64,000 nt of DNA from Streptomyces sp. GESEQ-35 (GCF_017948485.1 NZ_JAFFSX010000022.1:124001-188000), one strand, 5' to 3'; shown: positions 35,104 to 44,374, counted from the first letter of the stretch. Notes: generated by a model from the sequence alone, not told the origin. Translations and numbers: made by a program.

Positions 35104-35490
35104 GTGGACAGTGGTGCGATACGTCGGGGGCTCGCGCTCGGCATGGCCGTGCTGACCGCGTCCGGACTGCTCGCGCTCGCGGTGCCCGCCGAGGCGCACG
35201 CGGCCGCCCCCTGCGCCGGCCGCAAGGTCAGGACACTCCCGTTCTCCACCGGCGCCGTGCAGGTCTTCAAGCAGGGGCGCCGTATCTGCGCCGTCACGCT
35301 CGCCAAGAACCCCGGCCCCAAACGGACGATGTCGGTGAGTGTGCAGGTGCGCGGCCACCGCCCGGTCGCCTACAAGGACAAGCGCACCCACCGCATCAGC
35401 ACGCCGCTGGTCCACATGGGCCACCGGAGCGTGCGCGTGAAGGGTGCTGTGGGCGGGGGATCGGTCAGCACCGGCTGGATCTCGTACTGA
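35104..35490 (+). CDS. Small secreted protein of unknown function
   Basis: 128 residues; GTG 35104 with AGGAGGGG upstream. A signal peptide (residues about 1-35, ending AEAHAAA) precedes a basic mature domain of about 93 residues rich in Lys and Arg with two Cys residues (APCAG and RRICAV) that could form a disulfide. The C-terminus VSTGWISY suggests a small beta-rich fold. No family recognised. It is followed after 109 nt by a secreted peptidase gene. Confidence 0.8.
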   Translation: MDSGAIRRGLALGMAVLTASGLLALAVPAEAHAAAPCAGRKVRTLPFSTGAVQVFKQGRRICAVTLAKNPGPKRTMSVSVQVRGHRPVAYKDKRTHRISTPLVHMGHRSVRVKGAVGGGSVSTGWISY

Positions 35491-35599
35491 ACCACAGGTT
35501 TTCTACAGGGTTTTCCCCATCGACCTGTCATGTCCCCTGGTGCTCGGGTGACTTGCCGCGCTAGCTTCCGGCGCACATCTGTAATTACCGGGAGGGTGC

Positions 35600-37033
35600 A
35601 TGCGCAAGGCGCTCAGATGGTTGCTGGCGCTCACCGTGCTCATAGGCACGTTGAGCACGGCTGGGGCGGCCACCGCCGCCGGGCCGGAGGCCACCGGCAC
35701 CACTGACATCAAGGAGAAGCTGCTCTCCGTTCCGGGCATGAGCCTGGTCGAGGAGAAGCCGTACACCGGCTACCGCTTCTTCGTACTCAACTACACCCAG
35801 CCGGTCGACCACCGGCACCCGTCCAAGGGCACGTTCCAGCAGCGGATCACCGTGCTGCACAAGGACGAAGCCCGCCCGACGGTCTTCTTCACCGGCGGCT
35901 ACAACGTCTCCACCACGCCCCGCCGCAGCGAGCCGACCCAGATCGTGGACGGCAACCAGGTCTCCATGGAGTACCGCTTCTTCACCCCGTCCCGGCCCGA
36001 CCCGGCCGACTGGACCAAGCTGGACATCTGGCAGGCGGCCAGCGACCAGCACCGCATCTTCAAGGCGCTGAAGAAGATCTACTCCGAGAAGTGGGTCTCC
36101 ACGGGCGGTTCGAAGGGCGGCATGACCGCCACCTACTACGAGCGCTTCTACCCGCGGGACATGGACGGCGTCGTCGCCTACGTCGCCCCCAACGACGTGG
36201 TGAACAACGAGGACTCGGCGTACGACCGCTTCTTCGCGACCGTCGGCACCAAGGAGTGCCGCGACCGGCTGAACGGCGTGCAGCGCGAGGCCCTGGTGCG
36301 CCGGGAGCCGATGGAGAAGCGGTACGAGGCGTACGCGGCCGAGAACGGCTACACCTTCGACACCGTCGGCAGCCTCGACAAGGCCTACGAGGCCACCGTG
36401 CTCGACTACGTCTGGGGCTTCTGGCAGTACAGCCTGCTCTCCGACTGCGACACGATCCCGGCCGACGCCAAGAACGCCACCGACGACGACATCTGGAGCT
36501 CGATCGACACGATCGCCGGGTTCTCCTTCTACACGGACCAGGGCCTGGAGCCGTACACGCCGTACTTCTACCAGGCGGGCACCCAGCTGGGCGCGCCGAC
36601 GATCGTCTTCCCGCACATCGAGAAGAAGTACATCCGCTACGGCTACCTGCCGCCGCGGAACTTCGTGCCGCGGTCGATCCCGATGAAGTTCCAGCCGTCC
36701 GCGATGAAGGACGTCGACAACTGGGTCCGCCACAACGCGAACCAGATGCTCTACGTCTACGGCGAGAACGACCCGTGGGGCGCCGAGCAGTTCCGCCTCG
36801 GCAAGGGCGCGAAGGACTCGTACGTCTTCACCGCGCCGGGCCTCAACCACGGCGCGAACGTCGCGGGTCTCGTCGCCGACGAGAAGGCCCTCGCGACGGC
36901 GAAGATCCTCAAGTGGGCGGGCGTCGCTTCCAGCGCCGTCCAGTCGGACCCGGCGGCGGCCAAGCCGCTGGCCAAGTTCGACTCCAAGCTCGACGTGCGT
37001 GACGTGGAGCGCGAGCCGACGCTGCGGCCGTAA
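35600..37033 (+). CDS. Secreted S37-family prolyl tri/tetrapeptidyl aminopeptidase
   Basis: 477 residues with a signal peptide (WLLALTVLIGTLSTAGAA, cleavage near TAAG). An alpha/beta hydrolase peptidase of the Streptomyces PS-10/S37 family: nucleophile Ser in STGGSKGGMTATYYE (about residue 171), Asp in GENDPWGAEQF and His in GLNHGANVAG complete the triad. Such enzymes remove tri- or tetrapeptides after proline and in some species trim secreted pro-proteins such as transglutaminase and subtilisin inhibitor. GGGAGG lies upstream of ATG 35600. Confidence 0.93.
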   Translation: MRKALRWLLALTVLIGTLSTAGAATAAGPEATGTTDIKEKLLSVPGMSLVEEKPYTGYRFFVLNYTQPVDHRHPSKGTFQQRITVLHKDEARPTVFFTGGYNVSTTPRRSEPTQIVDGNQVSMEYRFFTPSRPDPADWTKLDIWQAASDQHRIFKALKKIYSEKWVSTGGSKGGMTATYYERFYPRDMDGVVAYVAPNDVVNNEDSAYDRFFATVGTKECRDRLNGVQREALVRREPMEKRYEAYAAENGYTFDTVGSLDKAYEATVLDYVWGFWQYSLLSDCDTIPADAKNATDDDIWSSIDTIAGFSFYTDQGLEPYTPYFYQAGTQLGAPTIVFPHIEKKYIRYGYLPPRNFVPRSIPMKFQPSAMKDVDNWVRHNANQMLYVYGENDPWGAEQFRLGKGAKDSYVFTAPGLNHGANVAGLVADEKALATAKILKWAGVASSAVQSDPAAAKPLAKFDSKLDVRDVEREPTLRP

Positions 37034-37054
37034 CGGCCGGGGCGGACGATCGCG

Positions 37055-37089
37055 GCGCGGTCCGGTGGCAGACGTCCACCGGACCGTGC
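37055..37089. terminator. Hairpin terminator between the peptidase gene and cvnD
   Basis: A 14-bp stem with one G-U pair; core arms CGGTCCGGTGG (37058-37068) and CCACCGGACCG (37076-37086) flank a 7-nt loop. It lies between convergent genes. Confidence 0.8.
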
Positions 37090-37094
37090 CGCTT

Positions 37095-37721
37095 TCAACG
37101 GCGGCTCGGGAGCGGTGCCCGGCCTCCCATCAGCCGGTTGACCAGCGCCAGCAGCAGGTCCCGGCTCGCCCGGCGTTCCCGCAGGTCGCCCATGAGGACG
37201 GGGACGTTCGGGTCGAGGTCCAGCGCGTCCCTGACCTCGGGCACGGTGCGGTCCTGGAGACCGTGGAAGCAGTTGACGCCGACGACGAACGGGACGCCGC
37301 GGCTCTCGAAGAAGTCGATGGACGCGAAACTGCTCTCCAGCCGCCGGGTGTCCGCGAGGACGACGGCACCGAGGGCCCCGTGCACCAGGTCGTTCCACAT
37401 GAACCAGAAGCGTTCCTGACCCGGGGTGCCGAAGAGGTACAGGACGAGCTGCGAACTCACCGTGATCCGGCCGAAGTCCAGCGCCACGGTCGTGGTGGTC
37501 TTGTCCTCCACCCCGACGAGGTCGTCCACGCCGAGGCCCGCTACGGTCAGCTGCTCCTCCGTGTTCAGGGGCGGTATCTCGCTCACGGCCCCGACCATGG
37601 TGGTCTTGCCGACGCCGAACCCGCCCGCGATCAGTATCTTCACGGCGGCGAGCGCAGAAGCGGTGTCCGCCGCGGACGCGGGTGCCCCGGTCTGCTGGTC
37701 GTCAGAGTCTGAGTAGGGCAT
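37095..37721 (-). CDS. cvnD: Conservon GTPase-like ATP/GTP-binding protein CvnD
   Basis: 208 residues. P-loop GGFGVGKTTMVGAVSE (about 33-48), switch-like TTTVALDFGRI, and LFGTPGQERFWFMW, equivalent to DxxGQE of Ras-like GTPases. VLADTRRLESS and GVNCFHG lie where the Rab-type proteins have their guanine-specificity loop. Conservon GTPases work with a membrane histidine-kinase-like CvnA, roadblock CvnB and CvnC, as a bacterial analogue of a G-protein module. The gene overlaps cvnC by 20 nt and ends the operon. Confidence 0.95.
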   Translation of the reverse strand: MPYSDSDDQQTGAPASAADTASALAAVKILIAGGFGVGKTTMVGAVSEIPPLNTEEQLTVAGLGVDDLVGVEDKTTTTVALDFGRITVSSQLVLYLFGTPGQERFWFMWNDLVHGALGAVVLADTRRLESSFASIDFFESRGVPFVVGVNCFHGLQDRTVPEVRDALDLDPNVPVLMGDLRERRASRDLLLALVNRLMGGRAPLPSRR

Positions 37722-38094
37722 CCTTCACCGCCTGAAGAAGAATCATGTCCGGTTCCTCGCCCAGCACGACCGTGAGCGGCGGCCGCGCCGTCACCCTTCC
37801 CCGCACGAGCAGGTCGTCGACAAGGATCTTCGTCACCGCGACGGGCAGCCGCAGCCCGGCGGCGACCTCGGCGAGCGCCACGGGTGTGCGGCACTGCCTC
37901 AGGATCAGCCGGTGCTCGGGTTGCAGGCCGCGGTCGGCGTGCTGGTCGCCGGGCGCGCTGACGGTGGCGATCACGGTGATGAGGGTGAGGTCGTCCCGCG
38001 CCGAGGCCGTACGCCCCTGAGTGATCGTGTACGGCCTGACGAGGCTCTCCTCCGCGTCATCGTCGTCCGCCGCCGCGTCGGCCCAGTGCCTCAC
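37702..38094 (-). CDS. cvnC: Conservon protein CvnC (DUF742)
   Basis: 130 residues of the DUF742 family. RPYTITQGRTASA at the N-terminus, LRQCRTPVALAEVAAGLRLP and TKILVDDLLVRGRVTARPP are family landmarks that form a winged-helix-like fold. It is thought to bridge CvnB and CvnD. Overlaps cvnB by 4 nt and cvnD by 20 nt. Confidence 0.94.
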   Translation of the reverse strand: MRHWADAAADDDDAEESLVRPYTITQGRTASARDDLTLITVIATVSAPGDQHADRGLQPEHRLILRQCRTPVALAEVAAGLRLPVAVTKILVDDLLVRGRVTARPPLTVVLGEEPDMILLQAVKDALLRL

Positions 38095-38525
38095 TCACGT
38101 ACACCGCCCTCCGTATGCCCCTGGACGACCCGCATCTCGGTACCCAGATGCTGCCCCACCTGCTGTACGAGGGTGTCCATCGCGACGGCCATCACCTCGG
38201 CGTCCACCTCCTGGTCCGCGACGACCGCCAGATGGGTCCCGCGGCCGGCGGAGCTGATGAACAGCCACAGCTCGTCCAGTTCGATGATGACCTGGTGGAC
38301 CGCGCCACCGCCGAAGACCTCGCCGACTCCGCGGGCCAGGCTCTGGTGGCCGGTGGCGATGGCTGCCAGGCGTTCGGCGTCGACCCGGACGATGCTGCCG
38401 GACTGGCTGACGACCAGCCCGTCGTCGGACAGCACGACGGCGTGCCGGGTGCCCGGAACCTGGTCGACCAGACGGTCGAGCAGCCAGTCGAGGTCGGAGT
38501 TGGTGGCCGTGGTTCGCAGAGTCAT
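38091..38525 (-). CDS. cvnB: Conservon roadblock/LC7 protein CvnB
   Basis: 144 residues. The roadblock/LC7 fold is seen in LDWLLDRLVDQVPGTRHAVV, LSDDGLVVSQSGSI and GHQSLARGVGEVFGGGAVHQV. Related to MglB, it may modulate the nucleotide cycle of CvnD. Coupled to cvnA by an ATGA overlap. Confidence 0.95.
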   Translation of the reverse strand: MTLRTTATNSDLDWLLDRLVDQVPGTRHAVVLSDDGLVVSQSGSIVRVDAERLAAIATGHQSLARGVGEVFGGGAVHQVIIELDELWLFISSAGRGTHLAVVADQEVDAEVMAVAMDTLVQQVGQHLGTEMRVVQGHTEGGVRE

Positions 38526-40951
38526 CGTCCGTCTTCCTTCCGGGTCCGGTCGGGGCCCGGTGCGGGTTCGTCGGGTTGGTGGTCGGGGGCGGGCCTGAGC
38601 CGGGCCGTCCGGGACTGGCGCTGGAAGGCGCCGACGGTGGCGCCGGAGCGCGCCCCGGTACGCCGGGGTAGTGGCCGCTGCGCCTCGGCCGGGTCCGTGC
38701 CGGGTGCATCCGGGTACGCGGGCGGAGGCTGCCGGAGTTCGCTGGCGAGACTGGCCTGCCGTACCCGCCGGGGCAGTGGGCCGGTGCTCGGCGGCCCGGT
38801 GGCAGGGGCGGGGCGGGCCGGCGGCTCGATCCAGGGGCCGATGAGCGGACGCGTGAACGTCTCCTGCTCGCCGGGGTACGTCCGGGGACCGGAGTGATCG
38901 TCCGTCCGGTCCGAGCGGGGCGCGCCGTGCAGTGCGAGCTGGTCGGGGAAGGAGGGGACGGGGAGCTCCTCGGGGAGCGGTCCGCCGTCGGCTATCAGCT
39001 CCCCGGGCACCAGGACGACCACCCGGGTGCCGCCGAAGGACGAGGGCCGCAGCTCCACTTGCAGACCCAGGTTGGCGGACAGCCGGGCCACGACGTACAG
39101 GCCGAGACGGGCGTCGTCGGCGCGGGACATCACGTCCATGCGGGGCGGGTCGGCCATCAGCGCGTTGGCCTCGGCGTACTGCTCGGGGTCCATGCCCATG
39201 CCGCGGTCCTCGATCTCGATCGCGACGCCACGCCCCACCTGGGACGCGGTCACCTCGACCGGGGTCGGCGGCCGGGAGAACGACACCGCGTTCTCCATCA
39301 GTTCCGCCAGGACGTGCACCATGGGACCGACGGCGCGCTCGGAGAGCCAGGTCTCGCCGTCGGTGTCGATCCGGATGCGCCGGTAGTCCTGCACCTCACC
39401 CTGCGCGGAGCGCATGACGTCCATGAGGAGCACGGGTCTGCGCCAGCGGCGCTGCGGCTGTCCGTTGCCGAGGATCACCAGGTTCTCCTCGTAGCGGCGC
39501 AGCCGGGCCGCCAGGTGGTCGAGGTCGAACAGCCCCTCCAGGACCGCGGGGTCCTCGTGCTGCCGCTGCATCTCACCGAGCCGCTTCATCTGCATGCCAA
39601 TGAGCAACTGGGTGCGCCTGGCGATGCGTTGCAGCAGCCGCTCGAAGCCGCGGTACAGCTCGACCTCTCGCACGGCGGTCTCCAGGGACGTGCCGCGGGC
39701 CTGGTTGAGGGCCTGGCCGAGCTGGCCGAGTTCGTCGTCGCCGTGGCGGATCTCGGGCAGTTCGGCGTCGGTGTCGACCTTCTCGCCCTGGCGCAGCCGG
39801 TCCACCAGATCGGGCAGCCGGGTCTGGAGTTCCAGGGCCTCGGAGCGCAGGGCGAAGATCCGGCGGCGCAGGATGCCGGTCAGGCGCAGCGTGATGAAGA
39901 GCATCAGCAGGACGGCCGCCGCGCTCACGGCGGTGTTGAGGAGCATGTTCGTCATCAGGCCGCCGAGTACGTCCTCGGTGGAGGCGACGAGGTCGTCGGA
40001 GTAGGCGGCGGCGGCCTGCCCCAGCGCGGGGGTGATCGCGGTCAGGCTCTGCTGCCACTCCTTGCCGACACCGGCGGCCACGGCGGTCCGGCCGGCGCTG
40101 TCGGTCTTCTGGGTGCCGAGGAGCTTCTGCTCGATGCCGGCCTTCTGCTTCCAGGCGGTGCCGGACAGCACGCTCTGATAGTCCTTGGCCCGTGCGTCGG
40201 CCAGCTGCGGCAGGACCTTGTCGTCGTAGATGTGGTTCTGAGCGCCGATCGCCCCGGAGAGCTGGAAGTGCTGCCCACCGGTGAGGTGGCCGCTCGCCAC
40301 CCCTGCCGCGATGATCGCGTCCTCGCGCGAGATCATCTCCAGGCCCCACTGCGCGTCGAGCAGGGGCCGGGCGAGGACGGTCTGTTCGCCGAAGCCGATG
40401 TTGCTGAAGTCCTCGAACAACTCCATGTCCGAGGCGATGACCGCGGTGTAGCCGTCGAACGTCTGCTGCGGGTCGGCGGAGCGCCGGTCCACGGCGGTCC
40501 GGTACTCGGGCAGTTTCTTCAGGCCCCGGTCGAGGTCCCGGAATGCCACGGAGAGATCTGCCGGGGCGGAGTCGGAGAGCGTTTCGAGGGTCTGTACGGA
40601 CTTGTCGGTGAGTTGCCGCTGACGCGTCAGCCCGGACCGGTCCCCATCAGGGTCCGCGAGGGCCACCGCAGTCAGCCGCCGCTCCGCCTGCACTTCGGCG
40701 AAAATGCCGAGAAGGGGCCCGCCGAAGCGTTTCGCCGACTCGTTCCGGTCGTGGACGTGGTTCCAGTCTCCATAGAGCTGGGCCGAGTTCATCGCTCCCA
40801 GACCGACCAGGGCGACACAGGGCACCAGGGCCAGGACGAGCAGAATCGTCCGGAGCGACAACCGGCGCTCCGGGGCAGCCTCTTGGACGGCCTGCCGGTG
40901 TCCCGTCTCTTGCTCTGCCCGCTGTCGTGCGGTTCGTGCGTGGAGTGCCAC
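38522..40951 (-). CDS. cvnA: Conservon sensor histidine-kinase-like protein CvnA (nitrate-sensor-type input)
   Basis: 809 residues, GTG start. A first membrane segment (TILLVLALVPCVALVGLGAM, about 36-55) and a second near residue 330 bracket an extracellular four-helix region resembling the NIT nitrate/nitrite-sensing domain. HAMP-like and coiled-coil parts follow, then a HATPase with VHVLAELMENAVSFSRPPTP (N box) and EIEDRGMGMDPEQYAEAN (G1). The C-terminal 150 residues are Pro/Arg-rich and disordered. Conservon kinases generally signal through CvnBCD rather than a response regulator. First gene of cvnABCD. Confidence 0.94.
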   Translation of the reverse strand: MALHARTARQRAEQETGHRQAVQEAAPERRLSLRTILLVLALVPCVALVGLGAMNSAQLYGDWNHVHDRNESAKRFGGPLLGIFAEVQAERRLTAVALADPDGDRSGLTRQRQLTDKSVQTLETLSDSAPADLSVAFRDLDRGLKKLPEYRTAVDRRSADPQQTFDGYTAVIASDMELFEDFSNIGFGEQTVLARPLLDAQWGLEMISREDAIIAAGVASGHLTGGQHFQLSGAIGAQNHIYDDKVLPQLADARAKDYQSVLSGTAWKQKAGIEQKLLGTQKTDSAGRTAVAAGVGKEWQQSLTAITPALGQAAAAYSDDLVASTEDVLGGLMTNMLLNTAVSAAAVLLMLFITLRLTGILRRRIFALRSEALELQTRLPDLVDRLRQGEKVDTDAELPEIRHGDDELGQLGQALNQARGTSLETAVREVELYRGFERLLQRIARRTQLLIGMQMKRLGEMQRQHEDPAVLEGLFDLDHLAARLRRYEENLVILGNGQPQRRWRRPVLLMDVMRSAQGEVQDYRRIRIDTDGETWLSERAVGPMVHVLAELMENAVSFSRPPTPVEVTASQVGRGVAIEIEDRGMGMDPEQYAEANALMADPPRMDVMSRADDARLGLYVVARLSANLGLQVELRPSSFGGTRVVVLVPGELIADGGPLPEELPVPSFPDQLALHGAPRSDRTDDHSGPRTYPGEQETFTRPLIGPWIEPPARPAPATGPPSTGPLPRRVRQASLASELRQPPPAYPDAPGTDPAEAQRPLPRRTGARSGATVGAFQRQSRTARLRPAPDHQPDEPAPGPDRTRKEDGR

Positions 40952-41272
40952 AGAAGTCCCCGCCGGTGAGTGATGACGGACTGCCCGGAAGCAGGGTCCG
41001 CGTCATGACAGCAGGAGCCTACCGACTGCACAAATGATCTCAAGACTGGTTCGTCCTGATGAGCGCGCCTGATTCCGGCGACGGCGAACGCGCGGTCTCA
41101 CGCCCGGTGATCGGCAATTGGCCTGGTCCTCGGATAGTCCCAGGTCATCGTTATCCGGGTTCAAGTATCCCGCGGTGACCGCGAATTCGGAATGAAGCCT
41201 TCCGGAGAAAGGGAAGCCTTCTGTTTGGCATGGGTCACATTTCCCGACGGCGGATCACACGGGCCGGCGCAC
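40952..41272. other. 321-nt noncoding stretch upstream of cvnA
   Basis: This region is less GC-rich than its surroundings and holds the start-side region of cvnA and the downstream side of a lipoprotein gene. GAAGCCTTC occurs twice as a direct repeat around 41190-41220. No supported gene or clear operator was found. Confidence 0.6.
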
Positions 41273-41917
41273 TCACAACGGCCGCGCGCAGCCCACCGGA
41301 TCCGCGCCGCCGAGCTGGACGTACAGCGCGGTCGACGGCGGGCACTGGGTGCGCTTGCCGACGGCCTTCGTCACCTCGTACTCGGGCTCGCTCTTCCCCT
41401 CCCCCTCGCCTTCGCATGACGTCTCACGCACCTCGCCGTTGCCGGAGCTGTAGACGCAGTCGCCGACGATGGTGCGGGGACCGCCCCCGCCGCCGGGGTC
41501 GCCCGGGTGCGGCGGGGAGAGGTTGCGCATACAGGCGTAGCCCTGCGGGACGGCACCGTCGCCGTCCTCGTCGGAGGACCGTGCCTGTTCGCTGATGTGG
41601 AGGACGAAGTCCGTGGTCCCGGGGCACAGTGGCCCTTGGTCCACCTTGCTGTCGTACCGCGCCACGACCCGGGCCGCCGCCCGCTCACCGGTGCACGACA
41701 CCTCGGTGAAGGTCGTCGTACCGAAGGAGCTGCACTCGTCGACGGCGAGGAACACCGCGCCATAGCCGGAGGGCTGTGTGGAGGTCGCCCGTCCGCTGCC
41801 GGCCGGTGTCTCCTCATCCGTCGCGGGCGGATCGCCCTGACATGCCGTCAGCAGGGCGGCAAGCAGCACCGCCAGTGCGCACACCACCCCCACGGAACCT
41901 CTCGCACGCATCGTCAT
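41273..41917 (-). CDS. Putative lipoprotein of unknown function
   Basis: 214 residues from ATG 41915-41917; two codons later is another ATG. Signal sequence VGVVCALAVLLAALLTAC ends in the lipobox LTAC (Cys about residue 27). The mature part has several Cys residues (for example DECSSFGTTTFTEVSCTG, CPGTTDF, YACMRN, CVYSSGN, TSCEGEGEG) consistent with disulfide-stabilised small modules, plus a GEGEGKSEPEYE acidic stretch. No family recognised. Confidence 0.8.
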   Translation of the reverse strand: MTMRARGSVGVVCALAVLLAALLTACQGDPPATDEETPAGSGRATSTQPSGYGAVFLAVDECSSFGTTTFTEVSCTGERAAARVVARYDSKVDQGPLCPGTTDFVLHISEQARSSDEDGDGAVPQGYACMRNLSPPHPGDPGGGGGPRTIVGDCVYSSGNGEVRETSCEGEGEGKSEPEYEVTKAVGKRTQCPPSTALYVQLGGADPVGCARPL

Positions 41918-42026
41918 CCCCCCGGCACCCCTGCCCAGCGTGACCCGCCGTGGCGGGTGCACGCCAGACATGCGTGGTGCTTTGCGCCAGTTGGCGGGCG
42001 TACGCCGGGCGTATGACGTATGCGCG

Positions 42027-43859
42027 CTACGTCCGGTACGACAGCCCGTGACCGACCGGATACAGCGCGCGCGCCGGATCGTCGGCCCGCTGCACCGGCA
42101 CCGGCAGCCTCCCGCGCGGCCGCACCCGCCCGGCGATCACACGTGCCGCGGCGCGCAGTTCGACGTCCGTCCAGGAGTACGACGCCAAGTAGGCCGGTAC
42201 GGAAGGGAGTTGGGCCACGTCGTACGGATTGCGGATGGCGAGGGCGACCACCGGCTTCCCGGTCGCCAGCAGTTGCTGGACGAGCGTCTTCTGTGTGCTC
42301 GTCGCGGAGACGTTGTAGGTCCCGACCACCACCGCATCCGCGTCCCGGGTCGCGGCGACGGCGCCCGCGACGGTCGCCGCGGAGGGTGCCGTACCGGTGG
42401 ACAGGGCGGTGGTCGTGAAGCCGAGCTCGGCGAGGGCGGCGGCGAGGACGCCGGTGGGCGGTCCGGTGGTGCCCGACGGGGAGGCGGGGTCGGCGCCGAC
42501 GACGAGCAGCCGGGGGTGCGTGCGGCGGGACAGCGGCAGCAGGTCGCCCTCATTGACCAGGAGCGTGGTCGTCCGCTCGGCGATACGGTCGGCGGCGGCC
42601 AGGTGCCCCTTGACGCCGACGGTGCGGTCGACGCCGCCCCCGCTGACGTAGGGCTCGTCGAACAACCCCAGCTTCGCCTTCAGCCGCAGCACCCGCAGGA
42701 TGGATTCCTCGAGCCGCGCCTCGGTCAGCTCACCGTCCTGTACGGCCTTCAGGACCGCGTTCCACGCGACGTCCAGCTCGGGCGCGTTCAGGAGCTGGTC
42801 CACGCCCGCCTTGAGCGCGAGCACCGGCACACGGTCGTCGCCGTACTTCTGGCGGACGCCCGCCATGTCGAGGGCGTCGGTGACCACGACCCCGTCGTAG
42901 CCGAGCCGCTCGCGCAGGATGCCGGTGAGGATGGGGCGGGAGAGGGTGGCCGGGTCGCCGGAGTCGTCGAGGGCCGGGACCAGGATGTGCGCGGTCATGA
43001 TCGAGTCGATGCCGGCGGCGATCGCGGCGCGGAATGGCGGTGCGTCCAGCGTCTCCCACTGCGCCCGGGTGTGCGTGATGGTCGGGAAGCCGTAGTGGCT
43101 GTCCACCTCGGTGTCGCCGTGGCCCGGGAAGTGCTTGGCGGTCGCCGCGACGCCGGACGCCTCGTAGCCCTGGGTCTCCGCCGCGACCAGCGCGGCCACC
43201 GCGTCCGGATCGGAGCCGAAGGAACGTACGCCGATCACCGGGTTGGCCGGGTTGACGTTCACGTCGGCCACCGGCGTGTAGTCCTGCCGGATGCCCATGG
43301 CACGCAGCTCCCGGCCCGCGATACGGCCGAGGGTGCGGGCGTCCGTCCCGGATCCCCCGGCGCCGATCGCCATCGCGCCCGGGAAGAGGGTCGCGGGCCT
43401 GCCGACGCGGGCGACGATGCCGTGCTCCTGGTCGGTGGAGATGAGCATGGGCAGGCCGCGGGGGAGGTCGAGGGAGGCCCGCTGGATGCCGTTGGAGAGG
43501 GCGGCGATCTGGTGCGGGTCACGGGTGTTGTGCGCCCAGGCGAAGTAGATGATGCCGCCGAGCCGGTACTTGGCGATCAGCTCGGCGGCGGTGCGGACGC
43601 CGAGTTCCTCGAGGTTGGCGTCGATGTCGGCCTGGTCGGGGGCGGTGGCGGAATGGCCGTAGACCCGCGAGACGAAGAGCTGACCGACCTTCTCCTCCAG
43701 GCTCATACGGGAGATGAGGCGCTTGAGCCCGTCGTCGACGGCGGCACGCGCTGTGGTCCCGACCGCGAGCGAGGCGCTGACACCTGCGGTGGCGGCGAGG
43801 ACGGTGCGTCTGGAGGGGGCGGCGGTGTTTCCCGTGCCTGCCGTGCTCATGTTGTGCAC
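42027..43859 (-). CDS. Exported GH3 enzyme, beta-N-acetylhexosaminidase (NagZ-like)
   Basis: 610 residues from GTG 43857-43859, which has GGAAGGAG 5 nt upstream; ATG 43848-43850 is the alternative. A twin-arginine signal (PSRRTVLAATAGVSASLAVG) predicts Tat export. The GH3 barrel holds KHFPGHGDTEVDSHYG, whose His-Asp pair is the NagZ-type acid/base, and VVVTDALDMAGV with the nucleophile Asp. A second alpha/beta domain (TTTLLVNEGDLLPL to the end) follows. It probably removes GlcNAc from cell-wall or chitin fragments. An inverted repeat lies upstream. Confidence 0.92.
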   Translation of the reverse strand: MHNMSTAGTGNTAAPSRRTVLAATAGVSASLAVGTTARAAVDDGLKRLISRMSLEEKVGQLFVSRVYGHSATAPDQADIDANLEELGVRTAAELIAKYRLGGIIYFAWAHNTRDPHQIAALSNGIQRASLDLPRGLPMLISTDQEHGIVARVGRPATLFPGAMAIGAGGSGTDARTLGRIAGRELRAMGIRQDYTPVADVNVNPANPVIGVRSFGSDPDAVAALVAAETQGYEASGVAATAKHFPGHGDTEVDSHYGFPTITHTRAQWETLDAPPFRAAIAAGIDSIMTAHILVPALDDSGDPATLSRPILTGILRERLGYDGVVVTDALDMAGVRQKYGDDRVPVLALKAGVDQLLNAPELDVAWNAVLKAVQDGELTEARLEESILRVLRLKAKLGLFDEPYVSGGGVDRTVGVKGHLAAADRIAERTTTLLVNEGDLLPLSRRTHPRLLVVGADPASPSGTTGPPTGVLAAALAELGFTTTALSTGTAPSAATVAGAVAATRDADAVVVGTYNVSATSTQKTLVQQLLATGKPVVALAIRNPYDVAQLPSVPAYLASYSWTDVELRAAARVIAGRVRPRGRLPVPVQRADDPARALYPVGHGLSYRT

Positions 43860-43890
43860 GTGCGCTCCTTCCGGAGGAGGTCCGCTGAAG

Positions 43891-43927
43891 GAAACTTCCG
43901 AAGATTCACCAATATCCGGGAAGTTTC
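43891..43927. promoter_or_regulatory. Inverted repeat upstream of the GH3 gene
   Basis: GAAACTTCC (43891-43899) and GGAAGTTTC (43919-43927) are an exact 9-bp inverted pair 19 nt apart, 31 nt upstream of the GH3 start. The GAAACTT core resembles operators of Streptomyces glycoside-hydrolase repressors. The regulator is not known. Confidence 0.5.
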
Positions 43928-43950
43928 TGCCAGTCAAGGGCATGCACGTT

Positions 43951-44037
43951 AAGCAGGTCGGGTGAAGTCGGCAGCGCCCCGAAGGGGCGCGGGGAACTGC
44001 GCGACCAGCCACGACGGACCCGCAGACGACCGACGGC
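43951..44037 (+). repeat. Dispersed REP-like repeat, copy D
   Basis: Contains GTCGGGTGAAGTCGGC, GCGCCCCGAAGGGGCGCGG and GGAACTGCGCGACCAGCCAC. It matches the copy inside the PucR gene over most of its length and shares its core with 441-487 and 6637-6691. Confidence 0.8.
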
Positions 44038-44374
44038 CAACCCGCGGAGCGAGGGGCCGCCATCGGCGCTGTTGGAGGGGGGCGCGCCGATGGCGGCGTG
44101 CTGCCGGCCGCGGTTCGGCGGAGAGGGTACGTCAGCGTTCGCAGCCAGCAGCGAGGCCGACACCGGACCACGGTGACTCTCCGGCAGCATGCGGGTTGGA
44201 CGGGCGGGGGTGTGGCCGGGTTCCCCGGTTCGGCCCGATTCCCGGAAGTTGGTGACCCAGGGTTCAACGGGACGTGTGGGCCGCGACCTTGGGCCAATGC
44301 TGTTGCGGCGTGCGTACGGGTCCATCCCGTGGACGCGACGACACCGAAGGTGAAGGTCGGGCGATCATGAGGCC
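44038..44374. other. Noncoding stretch between the repeat and the EPSP-synthase-like gene
   Basis: About 340 nt with no supported gene. It must contain the promoter of the gene starting at 44375, but no convincing -35/-10 pair or terminator was recognised. Confidence 0.5.

Noticed and set aside
43962..44297. Upstream extension of the GH3 gene or a small separate gene
   Set aside because: The extension reads through a dispersed repeat and lacks a ribosome site; the signal peptide starts at 43859 or 43850.
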